From Planococcus citri (taxonomy: Eukaryota; Arthropoda; Insecta; Hemiptera; Pseudococcidae), in assembly GCF_950023065.1 (NCBI RefSeq), contig NC_088679.1, positions 53,878,001 to 53,942,000 of the forward strand: 64,000 nt of DNA. Direction: 5' to 3'. The notes under the pieces are model-generated. The model was not told the DNA's origin, did not search any database, and was given only the letters and a program-made list of their open reading frames with translations. Positions 48,401-60,309 of the stretch are shown here, piece after piece. The translations under genes and the position numbers were made by a program. Each line of letters opens with the position of its first letter. The stretch's first letter is position 1.

Positions 48401-50194
48401 TGTTCGTTGACACGTTCCTATACGAAGAATTTTACATTATTTTTTTTTTTTTAATATTCCTGGAAAAAATAATTTTGAATTTGATTTAACAAAAAAGGAT
48501 TTTGAAAGCTTGTACATATTTATCTTACTAATTAAATGGATCGAACAAGTCTACGAAGACGATGTATTATTTGTGTTAATAATTGCTTACTTCTGTTTTT
48601 AGTTTGTTGTTTTTTTTTGTTGAAATTTTTCCAAAACTGGAAAATTTTAAAATCAATCAATTTTTTGGATTCAAAAATATATTTGTAAACAAAATTTCAG
48701 CTTTTTACCTTAACTTTATCAATTTTTTTTTCATGGATAATTGGTCTAGGAATTTTCAAATTGGTATTTTACGAAAATCAAAAAAGGAAATACCACCTGT
48801 AAATTGACCCATTGGTGTCGTATTTTTGGATGCTCTTTCAATTTTGAATGACCACTGAAAAAAAACACGTGACGTTGGGGCATTTCACTGTAATGTTGGT
48901 GATTAGAATCGCGACTAATTACATCCAAAAAAAATAATAATAATATAATGATGACTAATCGCACAAATTTCCAAAATAATGACCTATATGCAAGGGAACA
49001 GAAAACATTTCGCATCATCTCAAATTTAAACAGAACTTACAATAAAATAAGTACACCTCAAAATGAACCCTTATTTTCCAATTTTCATACACTTACAAAT
49101 TAATTTTTTTTATTTTTTTATTTTTGCAACATTTTTGAAGTTCTGATTATACCAACACACCACGAAGATAAGTGTAGGAAAATTTCATGGCTTGGATAAG
49201 AAATCAGTTGAAAAGACTCATGCGTCCATTTCAAAGTAAAATTTTGAGCGACGAGGGATGTGGAAGTTTGATGTTTAATCGATTTTTATGTACCTACCTA
49301 ATTATTGTTTTTTCGAATTCAATGAGTTGGTCTGGAAACGGATATTTTCCTCAAAGGTAATTCATCTATTTCGATACCTACCAAATAATTGAGGAGACAA
49401 AAACATAAAAGTTGATAGGTACCTATTTATCAACTCAGTATAATATAAACTAAATTCATCTGAAATTTGAGCCATATTACTTCGAGGTTATGTGACCAAT
49501 CGATTTTCAATATCGTTCGTCAAATCCGAAAAACCGGTCCAAAAAAGAATTTTTCGCGTCATTTTGTGAGCTTACTCATACGTCTACGTATTGAAAATTC
49601 GAAGAAGTCGTTATAATTAGCCTTCGTTTCAACCCAATCTTACCTAGCTATAAATGAAATCTGATCCTCAGATTTGAGGTTTTGCGTATTTACTAGACTT
49701 GTACCTAATATTATTCACCGGATCTGATGGTCCAGTTGTCCAGCTGGAAAACAAGTTGCCCATTCTCGATTTTTAATTCGCGTACTCAAAAATAAAAATA
49801 AAAATGAACTCGGTAATTAAAAATAAGCTCATTTATAATTATTGCTTTTTATTTTGTATTTTTTGAAATGACCTCCGGAAAAACACACGAGTATCTAAGT
49901 AAATAGCAAATACCTAGGAAAAATTCGTGTTAAAAATAAACGTTTAGAGTCTTATAATATTGACGTTTGAATTTAAGAAGAAAGTGATAATCGTACGTAA
50001 TTTTTTTACATGCATTCGAAAGTTATACACATTTTCAATAGGTGTAGTAAATTTTATATTTTTAGCAACAGGGTTTTCCACATTCATAGGATGTACCTAT
50101 AAAAATGCTTTAAAATTATGACTTATAAATAGATAAATTTATCGTGAGAGAAAGTCCTTCCGGGAAATAACCCAAGTATCGGACACACTTGTGT

Positions 50195-50213
50195 CCGGAA
50201 GCTGTGGTATTAT
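50195..50213. repeat. 18 bp palindrome CGGACACACTTGTGTCCG
   Basis: Eight-base perfect stems around a 2-base centre, GC-rich against an AT-rich background, between the two transporter genes. No function assigned. Confidence 0.35.
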
Positions 50214-51587
50214 TAGATGGGTGTAGTTTACTTCATATTCATTAATAATGGTATCTACTTACATTACATGCATAAATTGCGTCAATGGAATCAGTATACT
50301 TTTCGCATCGAATTCTTTTTTTTTCTTTTTTGCAATTGGTTACTTCATTTGCCTCGTATAATGTAAAAATATAGGTTATATTAATTAGGGCTGGAAGAAT
50401 ATTCAACTAAATTCCTCACGGTCAGTAATTAAGAATAATATTCTGTATTAGCTTCTTAAGTTCTTAACATATTTCATTATTGGCTATGATTAAAATTACA
50501 CAGCAGAGATTTTTTTTCTGCTATAAATTCATGCCCACAGTCTGCATTAGGCCGTACCCATTTATATAAAATACGAGTAACTGTACCATCCCATCCAAGC
50601 GTTTTTTTTTTTTTTTTTTTTCAGTAAAATTGTCAAATTGGGAAGTACCTACCTACGTTTGAGTTATCTATGTATTTTACACATTATTTTTATGGATTAA
50701 TGTAGGCAGTTTTGAGTGAATTTATTTTAAAAATCGAGTAAAAATGTCTGCAATATGATGTAACCTTTAAGTGCGAATTCACCACGCTTCCAGTTTCAAA
50801 AAGTTTCATACGGTGGTGTAAATGGTAAACTGGTTGCGGTCTTCTTTATGGCACTAAGATGTAAACTTGCTCTAGTGTTTCATTTTTTTTACCCGTATCG
50901 CGATCGCCTTGTAGGCTAAAGTAAGAGTAGAATTGCTCTCAAAGAATGTTAAAAACCTAATTTATAATCAATCTAATGAACAGGATTATATTTTATACAA
51001 TGAATATTCGTATTCAATCTCATTGGTTATGCCATGTGAACTGAACGAAAAGCGAATTTGAATTCATATTTGAAAACGCGAATCAAAAAGTAAGTATAGG
51101 AGTTAACAATGACGTCAAACATCTGTTATGAATACTTAATACTTAACCCTAACCAATGACACTTTTGAAATATCGATCCATCGATCTACTTGAAAAGTTG
51201 ATCAGTTGCGCAATAAAATAATGCATAATTAGATGAATTCTATTCAATAGGCCTTTTATGAAAAAATACCTACCTAAATGAAATAGTTCGCGAGTAGTCG
51301 ACATGCATTCAGTTGTTCTTGTTTATGTTTTTTCCCCTAAATTTTAAAGAACGAAATCACTTTTGATTTGATTCAGTGGGTTTTTCTAAATTGGATTTTT
51401 TTCCTAATTTAGTTTCAACTTTGATTATTAACTACCTATACTAATTTTTTTGCGTGTGTTTTGTTTGAAAATATAGTTTAAAAGCCAATATGCTGTGGCA
51501 AAGTCAGCAAGAAGTGGCAAAGATTTTGAACTGCATTTTCATAATTTGGTAGCAATGTGAATAATTCTGAAAATTGGTTTCGAATAT

Positions 51588-51745
51588 TGTAATTGGAAGA
51601 CTATGCAAACTCTGAAAAATAATAATTTGAAATTTTGTAATTTTAGAGGCAACGCAAACTCAGAAATTATTCTGAAAGTTTGTAATTTGGAAGATATGGG
51701 AACTCTAAAAAACAAAATTCATAATTTAGAGGCAATAAAAAACAA
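51588..51745 (+). repeat. Distant array of the ~47 bp repeat
   Basis: GAAGACTATGCAAACTCTGA, GAGGCAACGCAAACTCAGA, GAAGATATGGGAACTC and GAGGCAATAAAAAAC at 40-55 base spacing, 30 kb from the first array, showing the family is dispersed. Confidence 0.6.
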
Positions 51746-52969
51746 AAAAATCGTAGCATTTATAGGTAATTAAGAAAAAAGGAATACAAATAAATAATAG
51801 GAATAATTTTAAACACGACAAAAAAATATCAAAAATTAAAAAGCCCCAAATTACCCTTCGAATATGTAAATCTAATCTTATAAAACGTATCCACCTGTAC
51901 ACAATAAATGTTAAGTAAAAACCCCAAAACATACGATGGTATTCAACTTCGAAGAAGCTGCAACTTCACTGTGTGAAATACCATACGAGCTTATGAAGAA
52001 TGATACAAGTTTGTCTACCTAAATAGATCAGAATTACTAGCGATGAAAAAAATAATCGAATTAATTTCTACTTGAGTCGAATTTATTAAAATGTACGCGA
52101 GCTAATCAATAAAACTGGCAACTAGCCACTCAATTAATACCTTTCGAGCAAAATAAGAGTCAACGGTGCGCAATTTTGTCACCTGGGATAAAATTTCATC
52201 CACGTAAGTACGTAATTTACCTAACTTATCTACTTTTTCAATTGCTAACGAGAACGAGTATAAGTATGACGTCAATTCATCTTTTTCTTTCTCATCTGTT
52301 AGGTACTAATTGAACGAAATTTTGCAATATACGCGCACTTCCACTTAAGAACCTGTAGGTATTTATATATTTCAGATGGAAGATGTAGTGAAAACGGAAC
52401 TGGTGAGACGGGCAAGTATCTACCAAACCGACCCAACTTGGACTATATGAAACTGCTCTTTCTATCAGCAATGAAGATTGCAGCAACAAATGCAATAAGG
52501 AATACGTCTTACCAAACGATGATCCAGTTTTTGAAAAAACTATTTCTAATTTTTTACCACCTTCAATTTTATCACGCGAACCTTCTAGTATGAATGTGAA
52601 AGCTTATACAGTTCTACAACATACTTGATGGAAAATTTCACAAGGTCAATGAAAGGTTTACCATCAAGAAACTTACATTCTTGCAATGTTTCCAGGTACT
52701 CTCGTCTTTTAGCTATCGTATTCTCACGTACATATAGAGTCATTTTATTCAGAGCATATAGGTACCTACCTATTTTCAAATAACATTGGTATTGTATGTA
52801 TAGGTGTATTTGATTACAAGTGGTTTATGAAATTGGAACTTAACATCAATCCGTAGTAAATACTTGGGCAGCGATAGACTAATGTGTACCTACTTATACC
52901 TACTTTCAATTGGCTAGGAGAATCTTCGATTTCAAAGAGGACTACGATTTTCGGAAAGAGCATGGTCTG

Positions 52970-53230
52970 AAACTCCTATGACCAAAATTCTAGCTGCTCA
53001 AGTTGATTTTTTGATTTTGAAGAATTTTCTAAAATTCAAAATTAACCATTTTCGGCGATTTGCAGTGATTCTAATAAGATTTGAAGTATTTACCAACTTT
53101 TCCTGCAAAATGAATCCCGTTTTAGGCATTTTTCACTACTTATTCAGGGAAATTACGAAAATTATCCTAAAACTAATATTATTCCGGAGCCTCCAGCGCA
53201 ATTTTTGATTTCTCCAGAATTTTGATATTT
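52970..53230 (+). repeat. Repeat family B copy
   Basis: ATTCCGGAGCCTCCAGCGCA at about 53181, followed by ATTTTTGATTTCTCCAGAAT as in other copies. Confidence 0.5.
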
Positions 53231-53289
53231 TTTCAGGAGGTGTGTAAATCAATTAAGACAGCTGAAATTCGAGTTGTGGCTTATTCTCG

Positions 53290-53892
53290 ACCTATTTAAC
53301 AAGTTTATCCTCATGTGGCTCGATTTCCAAGCGGGCACCTCAAGTGTGCTTTTAAAATCAGCATTAGAGAGGATCGCAAAAAAAAGTTGGAAAATTTTGA
53401 CCAAATTCATTGAAGACCTTAATTTTGAGTTGAAAGTAACCCAGAAAAATTTTTAGCTCCGGAGATATTTCTGGAAAAGAGATAAAGGTCTTTCTGCAAA
53501 GAGTGGATATTTTCGAAAAAATTGTAGTTTTTTCACTCTATCCCCTATCTAACCTGTTTATGGAACAATTAGCACAGTTCCAAAAGATTGTATTTGAAAT
53601 TCTTGGTTGACCTAGGTCATTGCCATCAAAATCTGAAACCGCTCTTAGAGTTCCATTGACAAGTGGTCGAAGATTTGCAAATCGCTTATTTTTGGGTAAT
53701 TTCTATCGTGTTTTGAAATTTTTTTTGAGCCAAAACATACATCAAATTGTTTTTTTTCTAAAACTAAAGAAATATTTTTATTGTAAATTTTAAAAAACTG
53801 AAAAAATTTGGCGGTCAGTTTTCTAGATTTTTTGAAATTTACAATGCTTAACTAGTATTTTTTGGAACTGAGCCATTTTTCCAAAAAAGAAG
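53290..53892 (+). repeat. Interspersed repeat family A, third location, abutting the LINE relic
   Basis: TTCATTGAAGACCTTAATTT, GAAAGTAACCCAGAAAAATT and TTTTGGAACTGAGCCATTTT match the 15.4-16.1 kb copies; the final words match the far end of the inverted copy there. The LINE relic begins right where the repeat similarity stops. Confidence 0.5.
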
Positions 53893-54000
53893 ATGGACTC
53901 CCCTACCTGCCTAAGATGTGACACCAGAGAAGCTGAAGATACTCCTCACATTGCGTCATCTGGTGATGTCCCAGACATAACAATGCTCAAAACTGGCTGA
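53893..54000 (+). pseudogene. Relic of the C-terminal end of a non-LTR retrotransposon ORF2
   Basis: In frame: MDSPTCLRCDTREAEDTPHI then ASSGDVPDITMLKTG, stop. The DSPTC..C....E...H.. spacing is the zinc-knuckle-like pattern that follows the reverse transcriptase (or RNase H) in many LINEs. Reading resumes after a frameshift (NNAQNWLKQALML). The segment 53893-54231 is clearly richer in G+C than its flanks, in keeping with foreign origin. No reverse transcriptase domain remains. Confidence 0.45.
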
Positions 54001-54239
54001 AGCAGGCCCTGATGTTAAAAGAATGGCCCTGCTAACTGCCAGACTTGCTCTGATAGGGGGTCAGACCATTTTCAGTCTTCGCCAGCGAAGCATCAACTGT
54101 GAAGACACACCAGCAAAGCAAAAGTGATGCTGCATGATCAAGTATCTGAACGCAGCAGGAGCCATCTAGTAGTGAGATCTGACCTATCAAGGACACATAG
54201 TATCTATCTATAAGTGCGTGGGCCAGGCATACTACATAC

Positions 54240-54662
54240 TAGAGACCATCACGTTGGCGTTATTTCCAACGGCAACGGCAACGCGATGTCGAGCTGCGAC
54301 GATACACATATGTTGCCATTGTTGTTGCATGATGCATTGTTGGCAGGCTACGATATGTGGTTCTAGTCATGCGCGCGCAACGACAAGTATGTTTTTAAAG
54401 ATGGCACTTCAAATGAAATGTTAAAACAGCTGATTGCAATGATTCAAATGTAAGTATTGAAAAGGGCAGATAAGGACAGGTGTTAGATAATGGGGTTTAG
54501 GATGTGTCATCGCAGTCAAGCATCCGCAATATCTGCGTTGTGCAACGTTGACAACGTACAGCATGGTTCACATTGGACGTTGTTTTTTTGAACACGGCAA
54601 TGCGTTGCACGCTGCCGATATGTGAACAACGTACGTTGTACAACGCATCGTAACGGTCTCTA
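54240..54662. mobile_element. hAT-like MITE, 423 bp, with perfect 8 bp target duplication
   Basis: Ends TAGAGACC...GGTCTCTA are perfect inverted 8-mers, with diverged extension (ATCACGTTG against GTTACGATGCGTTG). The bases CTACATAC occur exactly at 54232-54239 and again at 54663-54670. TAGAG ends with 8 bp duplications are diagnostic of the hAT superfamily. The interior is GC-richer with many ACGTTG/CAACGT words near both ends; no transposase. Confidence 0.82.
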
Positions 54663-54930
54663 CTACATACCAATACTGTAATACACAGACGTGCTATGTC
54701 CAGTTTTTGAAATTTTACAGGACAGCTATTGGGTAATTGTCAGAAAAAGGGTCGATTTTGATATGCATAATTTTGAAAAACGAAAATCATTTTTTTGGAA
54801 AATTTCAAGTGGGAATCATTTGTTTATGTGTCCCAGATCCCTTTTCTAGTGTTGGCCTCAATTCAATCACCCCCACTGTGGACCCTGGCCCCCCTAAAAC
54901 GGCGATAATTAGAATTCGACCCTCATCGAT

Positions 54931-55190
54931 GTGTAATATGTCGATTGACATGTTTTCAAGGTCGTAGAATTCGAATCTGGAGTTATTTTTTTTGTAGAGG
55001 TGGAGGGTGAGGCGTGGGGAGGGGGAAAATGTCAAATTTTGCTTATATATTATCGTGTAATATGTCGATTTATGTTTTTCAGGCCGCAGAGTTCGAATCT
55101 GGACTTATTTTTTTGGTAGGGGTAGAGGTGAAGTGTGGAGAGGGAGAAAATGTAAAATTTTGCTTGTATTATCGTGTAATATGCCGACTA
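54931..55190 (+). repeat. Tandem repeat, ~120 bp unit, ~2.2 copies, inside the TIR element
   Basis: GTGTAATATGTCGATT starts at 54931 and 55055, with a third partial start GTGTAATATGCCGAC at 55174. Each unit includes GAATTCGAATCTGG or GAGTTCGAATCTGG, a G-rich stretch and AAAATGT.AAATTTTGCTT. Confidence 0.75.
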
Positions 55191-55217
55191 GCGCGATAAA
55201 AGTACAGCTGTCTGAAA

Positions 55218-55810
55218 TTTGGCCAAGTCGAAGGACAAATGGGCGCTGGACAAGCCGAAGGACAATCTCAACGTTTTTTCGTTTCTAGCCTTACCTACTG
55301 GACATTATTCGATTTTTAACACGTAATAAATGTGTACTTATCATGTAGAATAACTTCCCGTGCTCAATTATTGGTTTTAGCGGGTTCATTGGCGTAAATG
55401 AAAACACCAAGCCGAAGGACACACATTTTGCGAAATATCAAAACTTCACAGATAAGTACGATCAGAACGAGCTGTAATGTAGTTTTTAAAAAGAACGGTG
55501 CGGGGTAACATTTCTATGAGAACAGTGAACCAGTGCAGCCACTCACCAGAAAAAAATGTTGGATTGGGAAGCTACCAAAAATAATTGAAAATTGCTCGAA
55601 AATTTGCGTAAAAAGTGTGTGACAGTTTTCAAATGTGAATTGTGAGCTTCCTATAGACTTATTGCAATTGCAATTTGCACAATAAGAGACCTTCATGTTC
55701 TATGATAATGAGAATGTGTCAATTTTTCCAAAAAAAAAATGAGGTGCATGACACTTTATAACATTCATTTTCAAAAACATGATGTGTGACAGCCAAGTCG
55801 AAGGACATTT
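55218..55810 (+). repeat. Dispersed motif AAGYCGAAGGACA, four copies
   Basis: Copies: CCAAGTCGAAGGACAAAT (~55223), CAAGCCGAAGGACAATC (~55251), CCAAGCCGAAGGACACAC (~55408), CCAAGTCGAAGGACATTT (~55793). All face the same way inside the 1500 bp element. Such spaced sites could be protein-binding sites or remains of an older tandem array. Confidence 0.6.
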
Positions 55811-56479
55811 GGGGTATAAAATCAAATGTACACCAATGAAAGGAGGGTCTAAAAACCTCAATACCATGTGTGAAATGTGTGCGGGGTCATTCTTGAATGG
55901 ACCAAAAAAAAAAAAAAAAATTCATGCTAAAACCGTTGAGAAATTTGCCATGTACACGAATTTTACCTTTTTCTGAGAATTACCCTATTACAAGTTTTTC
56001 TCCTTGCTTTACTCCTGTATTAACAGTAAAACAGAACAGACTTTTACTCGGTGATGATAACAATATTGGACAAAGCACTTTTTTGCAGGTTGTATAGTGC
56101 TTTTGATAACAAATCCAATGATATCAAAAACTCATTTTTCATAAAACGTGGACATAGCATGTCTGTGTATTACAGTATCAAATTACTACTCCTGACTAAA
56201 AAAAAAAAAAAAAAAAAAAAGGTTAGGTAGGGGCTAGAATGAAAAAAACACTATTTTTACAAAAATTCTCCACCTTTAAGGACTTATGTCTCCCCTCCAT
56301 GAGCACCTCCAAAACTGAAATTTTTTCGGAGTGATTTTCATTCAACTCAAAATTAAGATTTCCATGAATTAGGTTAGAGTCTGACAACATTTCTTTTTTG
56401 TGTGATGTGTCTCAATAAGTATATAGGACATAGGTAGGTACTAGGTACCTTACCTAGTTGAGGAAGAAATTCAAAAATC

Positions 56480-56710
56480 AGAATTTTTCTGTTGGTCCAG
56501 AACTTTATGAAATTTGCACAAAGGGCTGTAGATATCTTGTCCAAGACCGACCCCTTGAATCCAAATTTCACCATTTTGAGTTATTCTGGAGCTTCTAGCC
56601 TCTAGCGGAAATTCTTCCACGCTTTCTGGAGAAATTGAAAATTGCACTGGAGGCTCCAGAATTACCGCAAATGGTGAAATTCTACTTAGGAGGGTTGATA
56701 TTATTTTCAA
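56480..56710. repeat. Repeat family B, head-to-head pair
   Basis: AATTTCACCATTTTGAG then TTATTCTGGAGCTTC on the left faces CACTGGAGGCTCCAGAATTA then CGCAAATGGTGAAATT on the right, giving a foldback with ~28 bp arms (about 56563-56690). Confidence 0.6.
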
Positions 56711-59700
56711 TACTAATTCTCATAACTTTCATTAAAAATGAATAAGTGCCTATATGTATTTTTTTAAAAGAAAAATCACAAAAATGTTCAATTTTTAATT
56801 TTCAAAAATTCGATTTGAGCAGCTGAAATTTCGATTAAGATGGTTTCAAATCATGTTCTTTCCAAAAATTGTGATTCCGTTCAAATCGAAGATGGACACC
56901 TGGAGAGGTTCCATCTTACTCTGATGGTTCAAAAACATAACAACATAAAGGTACCTACATGAAATCTAAATCAATTTTTTTCCAACTCTAAAATTTTAAA
57001 AGTTTTTGGAATTTTAAAATTGAGAGTTCAATGAAACAAGAATTTTGACTGTCAGTTTCAAAGAACGCAATTTGCCTCTTCAAATTTAAAAATAGGCAAC
57101 ACTTTCATCTAACACTTTTTAGCAGTATTTTTTTTATTTTATTTTTTTGTATCAAAATCTGAAGTTTTGCTGACCTCTCACTAGACACCCTGTACCTACC
57201 TATAGAAAAAATTTTTAAAAAATCAACGATTTATAAAAGCATTCCTTGAATTCGGCAGGCATAGAAAGATATCGCGAAAAATCTCGAAGTTCATTCACAT
57301 TTTAAAGTATGGTACGGGTACCTAACTTGCTCTTCACCCAGACCTCTGTTTATTGAAATGAAATTCACATAAATCATCAACATCGAGTTATTTAATGGAT
57401 GCGAGTGGGTAATTCACGTTTGATTTAAAACAGGAAAAAATTCACACCGCTACAATGTATAGAACATTCGGTTATCCATTTCTGGCTATTAATAGGCACC
57501 TAATACACAACAAGGTAAAATAATTCTGTAGGCCTATTTTCAATCAATATCGTCAAATATGTGCCCTATTGCTCCACATAAAAACAATACTTTTAAGCTC
57601 ATTACCGATCACAGAAGTCGTAAAGATAATCTTTTCACAGCGAGGACTACCTCACTGCTGGTAATGTTACATATTGTGAAGACAACTCGACGAATCGTAT
57701 CCCGAAATACGATTTGAACCGGTCAGTTAACTAATGCTTCACTATCGTTGCATGTGTAGCACTGGAATAGTTCCATTCGGCATTTCAATGCGAACATAGG
57801 TTATTTTTCCGTTAAACACAGAAAATTATCTCGCGTATTTTATTTATTATACGAACTGATAACATAGTTTTTTTATGTTAATGGTCAAATGATTATTTGA
57901 ATATTATTCTGTGATAAATTTTATAAAACAGGTGCAATATCTCGGTGTGTTTTTGCTTTAAAAGTTACTTGGTTTTTTCTTTCACGATTTTAGGTGTTAT
58001 GTAATAAAAAAAATCAACCTACCTGTATCGATTTATTAGAAGATCGCCGGTAAGTTGTCTTGATAATAATCTGGAAACAACTGCGGTAATGGAAAATACA
58101 AATTGTCACTTTTGATTTTTATTATTGATAAGTACCTAATGGTGAACGTAAACGTGAAATAACAAATTACTTTATACCTAGCATAAGTAAGAAGATACTT
58201 TATTACCTACTGATGAATCTCAATCTAAAAAAAAAAAAAATGATTTTGTGAGACACTTGGTGATAGATGCCTAGTTATCAGTTTTAAAACAATAAGTGAG
58301 AATTTTTTAAAACATGCTTATTATTTACTTTCATTTTCAAAATGATTCACGTGATTTTACTTTTGAAATTATTGAAATTTATAAAGTCACCTTTCGTATA
58401 AATACATAATTTTGTCTATTTTTTTTTCTCACGATAATCTAATCATTTTATGTAATTTTTTACCCAGAATATTCATGCTCTTATCTTTCATTTGCAGTAA
58501 AAATTTTGAAACTTGCACGTGCGTAGTATGTACCAAGTTAATTCGTTATTTAAGGTGATTATCTTCTTAGAAACTGGTTTCATGCAGAGCCAGTTGAACC
58601 AATTGAAAATCTTAGATGATTTAAAAATATAACCACCTAGGTAATTTAATAATTTTGTATTCGTATTATGACCGAGCATCTCACACACCTACCTAACCTA
58701 CGCAGGACATTCGAAACTGTAAATTCCAAAAGTTTTCATATCGATCATAAAATAATTCGGCCGGGTTCTTTTTTAAGCTTCTTAATTAAGGATATTTAAT
58801 ATCAAAACTACACGTACCGAGTAAAACTAGGAAAAATGTAAAATTATCACTTTTGCAAGACGAATATTACCTATCATCGTATGGCTTCTAATATCGATAG
58901 GTCTTTTTTCCCTTTAAATACTAAAAAGTTCTTATAGCTAAGTATCTAGCTCGGCACGAATATTTAATACCGATGTAATAAGAGTGTTATCAGTTGAGTA
59001 ATTCAAGTCGTCTTTGTATATTATACTTTATAGGTTGTGTGAACGTGATTGATTGAAAAATATGTCAAAGATTAAGTTTCTAGCTTGACTCTAATTGAAT
59101 AGGTAATCAAAAGTACACAAATCTAATACCTGTTGTATGTATTTTTATAATCGTGCAAAATTGGCCAGAAAAAATTCGAGCTGAAAAAAGCTTGAAAAAA
59201 TTTAAAAGATTGAAAAATGTTAAACTCAAAATCAAACAACTGGGTTAAGATTCTTCATCAATACTTCAGTTACAAAAAAAAAATAGATAATCACGATAGA
59301 CGAGGTAAACTTGATAGGTCACGATATTCCACACTACACACAAAAAAGAGAAAGAAAAAAACAAGTATGAGGACACTCGAAGTCAAAATTAGACCTATGC
59401 TACGTTCCAGTTTTAATTATACTCAGAGTGCCTACTTATTCGAAACTTGTAAACCATAAAATTCATGGGTAGATATAGGTATGATATTATTATTGTGGTG
59501 ATGTACGAGAAAGTGAGGGATTCATATACAAATACCTCTTACATAAAAAAAAGAAATGTGAATACTCTTCTGGATGCTTTTTGCACTTAAATAAGTAGGC
59601 AGTAAATAGAATCTTGAAATTATATACTTACCTATGTAATTCCCATAAGAAATATTATTTTCAATTGCGTTTCAATCAACTATCGGAAATATCTCAAGTC

Positions 59701-60050
59701 TACCCATGTACTATACATTATCAACGTGTCAAAATTAATTGCCAAGGTTTTCAGGTCTTCGTAACACCAACGCATGTGTGACAAACAGAATTGTTGAGAC
59801 TGCACAATAAATAATGCGTATCTGCATGAATTAAAAATTCGATAGGTAGCTTACAGCCTACATGTACTGAAAACCTGGAAAATCGATTTGCTAATTGATA
59901 TTTTTCAATTTAAAGTAAAATAAAGATACCTAGATGATGTCTTACAACTACCTGTACAAGCGAAATCAATTAATATGTTTTTATTTATTCATAACTGTGC
60001 GTAATGTCAGGAAATTTTAGTGCTCCTCCTCTTCATTTTATCTCCAAAAA
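56711..60050. other. Intergenic, no supported gene
   Basis: Short ORFs only, no repeat of the described families recognised apart from AT-rich words. A hairpin ATCGTATCCCGAAATACGAT sits at about 57697. Confidence 0.5.
58985..59100 (+). promoter_or_regulatory. Weak candidate promoter and leader exon for the second transporter
   Basis: TTATCAGTTGAG near 58988-58999 repeats the TTATCAGTT initiator-like word found upstream of the first gene, and ATAG|GTAATC near 59100 could be a donor matching the acceptor at 62832. This is only suggestive: the distance is long and neither signal is strong. Confidence 0.15.
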
Positions 60051-60055
60051 TTAGT

Positions 60056-60309
60056 AGATGTGTTCTTTTGACACGGATTTTGACAGATTTTCGAGAATCT
60101 GGATTTTGGACGTTTTTTAAAATCTCTTTTTTTCAACACTTTTGAGATTACATTCACCAATTTTTCAAAACCTCAAGCCTTCTTTTTCAAAGTAGAATCC
60201 AAAATCCATTTTCAAAAGCTGCTACCCAAGCAGATTCTTGTGGATTCTAAATCTGCCAAAATCCAGATTCTCGAAAATCTGCCAAAATCCGTGTGAAAAG
60301 AACACATCT
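60056..60309. mobile_element. MITE, 254 bp, with ~58 bp inverted ends
   Basis: AGATGTGTTCTTTTGACACG... at the left is repeated inverted at the right (...CGTGTGAAAAGAACACATCT), about 94% identical over ~58 bases including GATTTTCGAGAATCTGGATT. AGT flanks the element on both sides (60053-60055, 60310-60312), a possible 3 bp duplication. No coding capacity. Confidence 0.75.

Larger units (their letters stand above)
46746..51587. other. Intergenic, between the two transporter genes
   Basis: AT-rich with repeat family B copies at 47.6-48.4 kb; short ORFs have no motif. Poly-T at ~50605. Confidence 0.5.
54676..56175. mobile_element. Tc1/mariner-type non-autonomous element, 1500 bp, 26 bp TIRs
   Basis: CTGTAATACACAGAC plus RTGCTATGTCC is found at 54676-54701 and inverted at 56150-56175 with one mismatch in 26, flanked by TA on both sides. 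The interior has a ~120 bp tandem repeat and four dispersed copies of AAGYCGAAGGACA but no recognisable transposase. It lies 13 bases right of the hAT-like MITE, whose right TSD is just outside this element. Confidence 0.68.

Noticed and set aside
54950..55110. TTCGAATCTGG words resembling tRNA B boxes
   Set aside because: Repeated within the ~120 bp tandem units of a transposon with no A box or stem structure.
57660..57780. tRNA-like segment on the minus strand (GGTTCAAATC B-box-like word)
   Set aside because: The T arm, anticodon arm and acceptor stem cannot be paired in tRNA geometry; the visible hairpin (ATCGTAT/ATACGAT) is in the wrong place.
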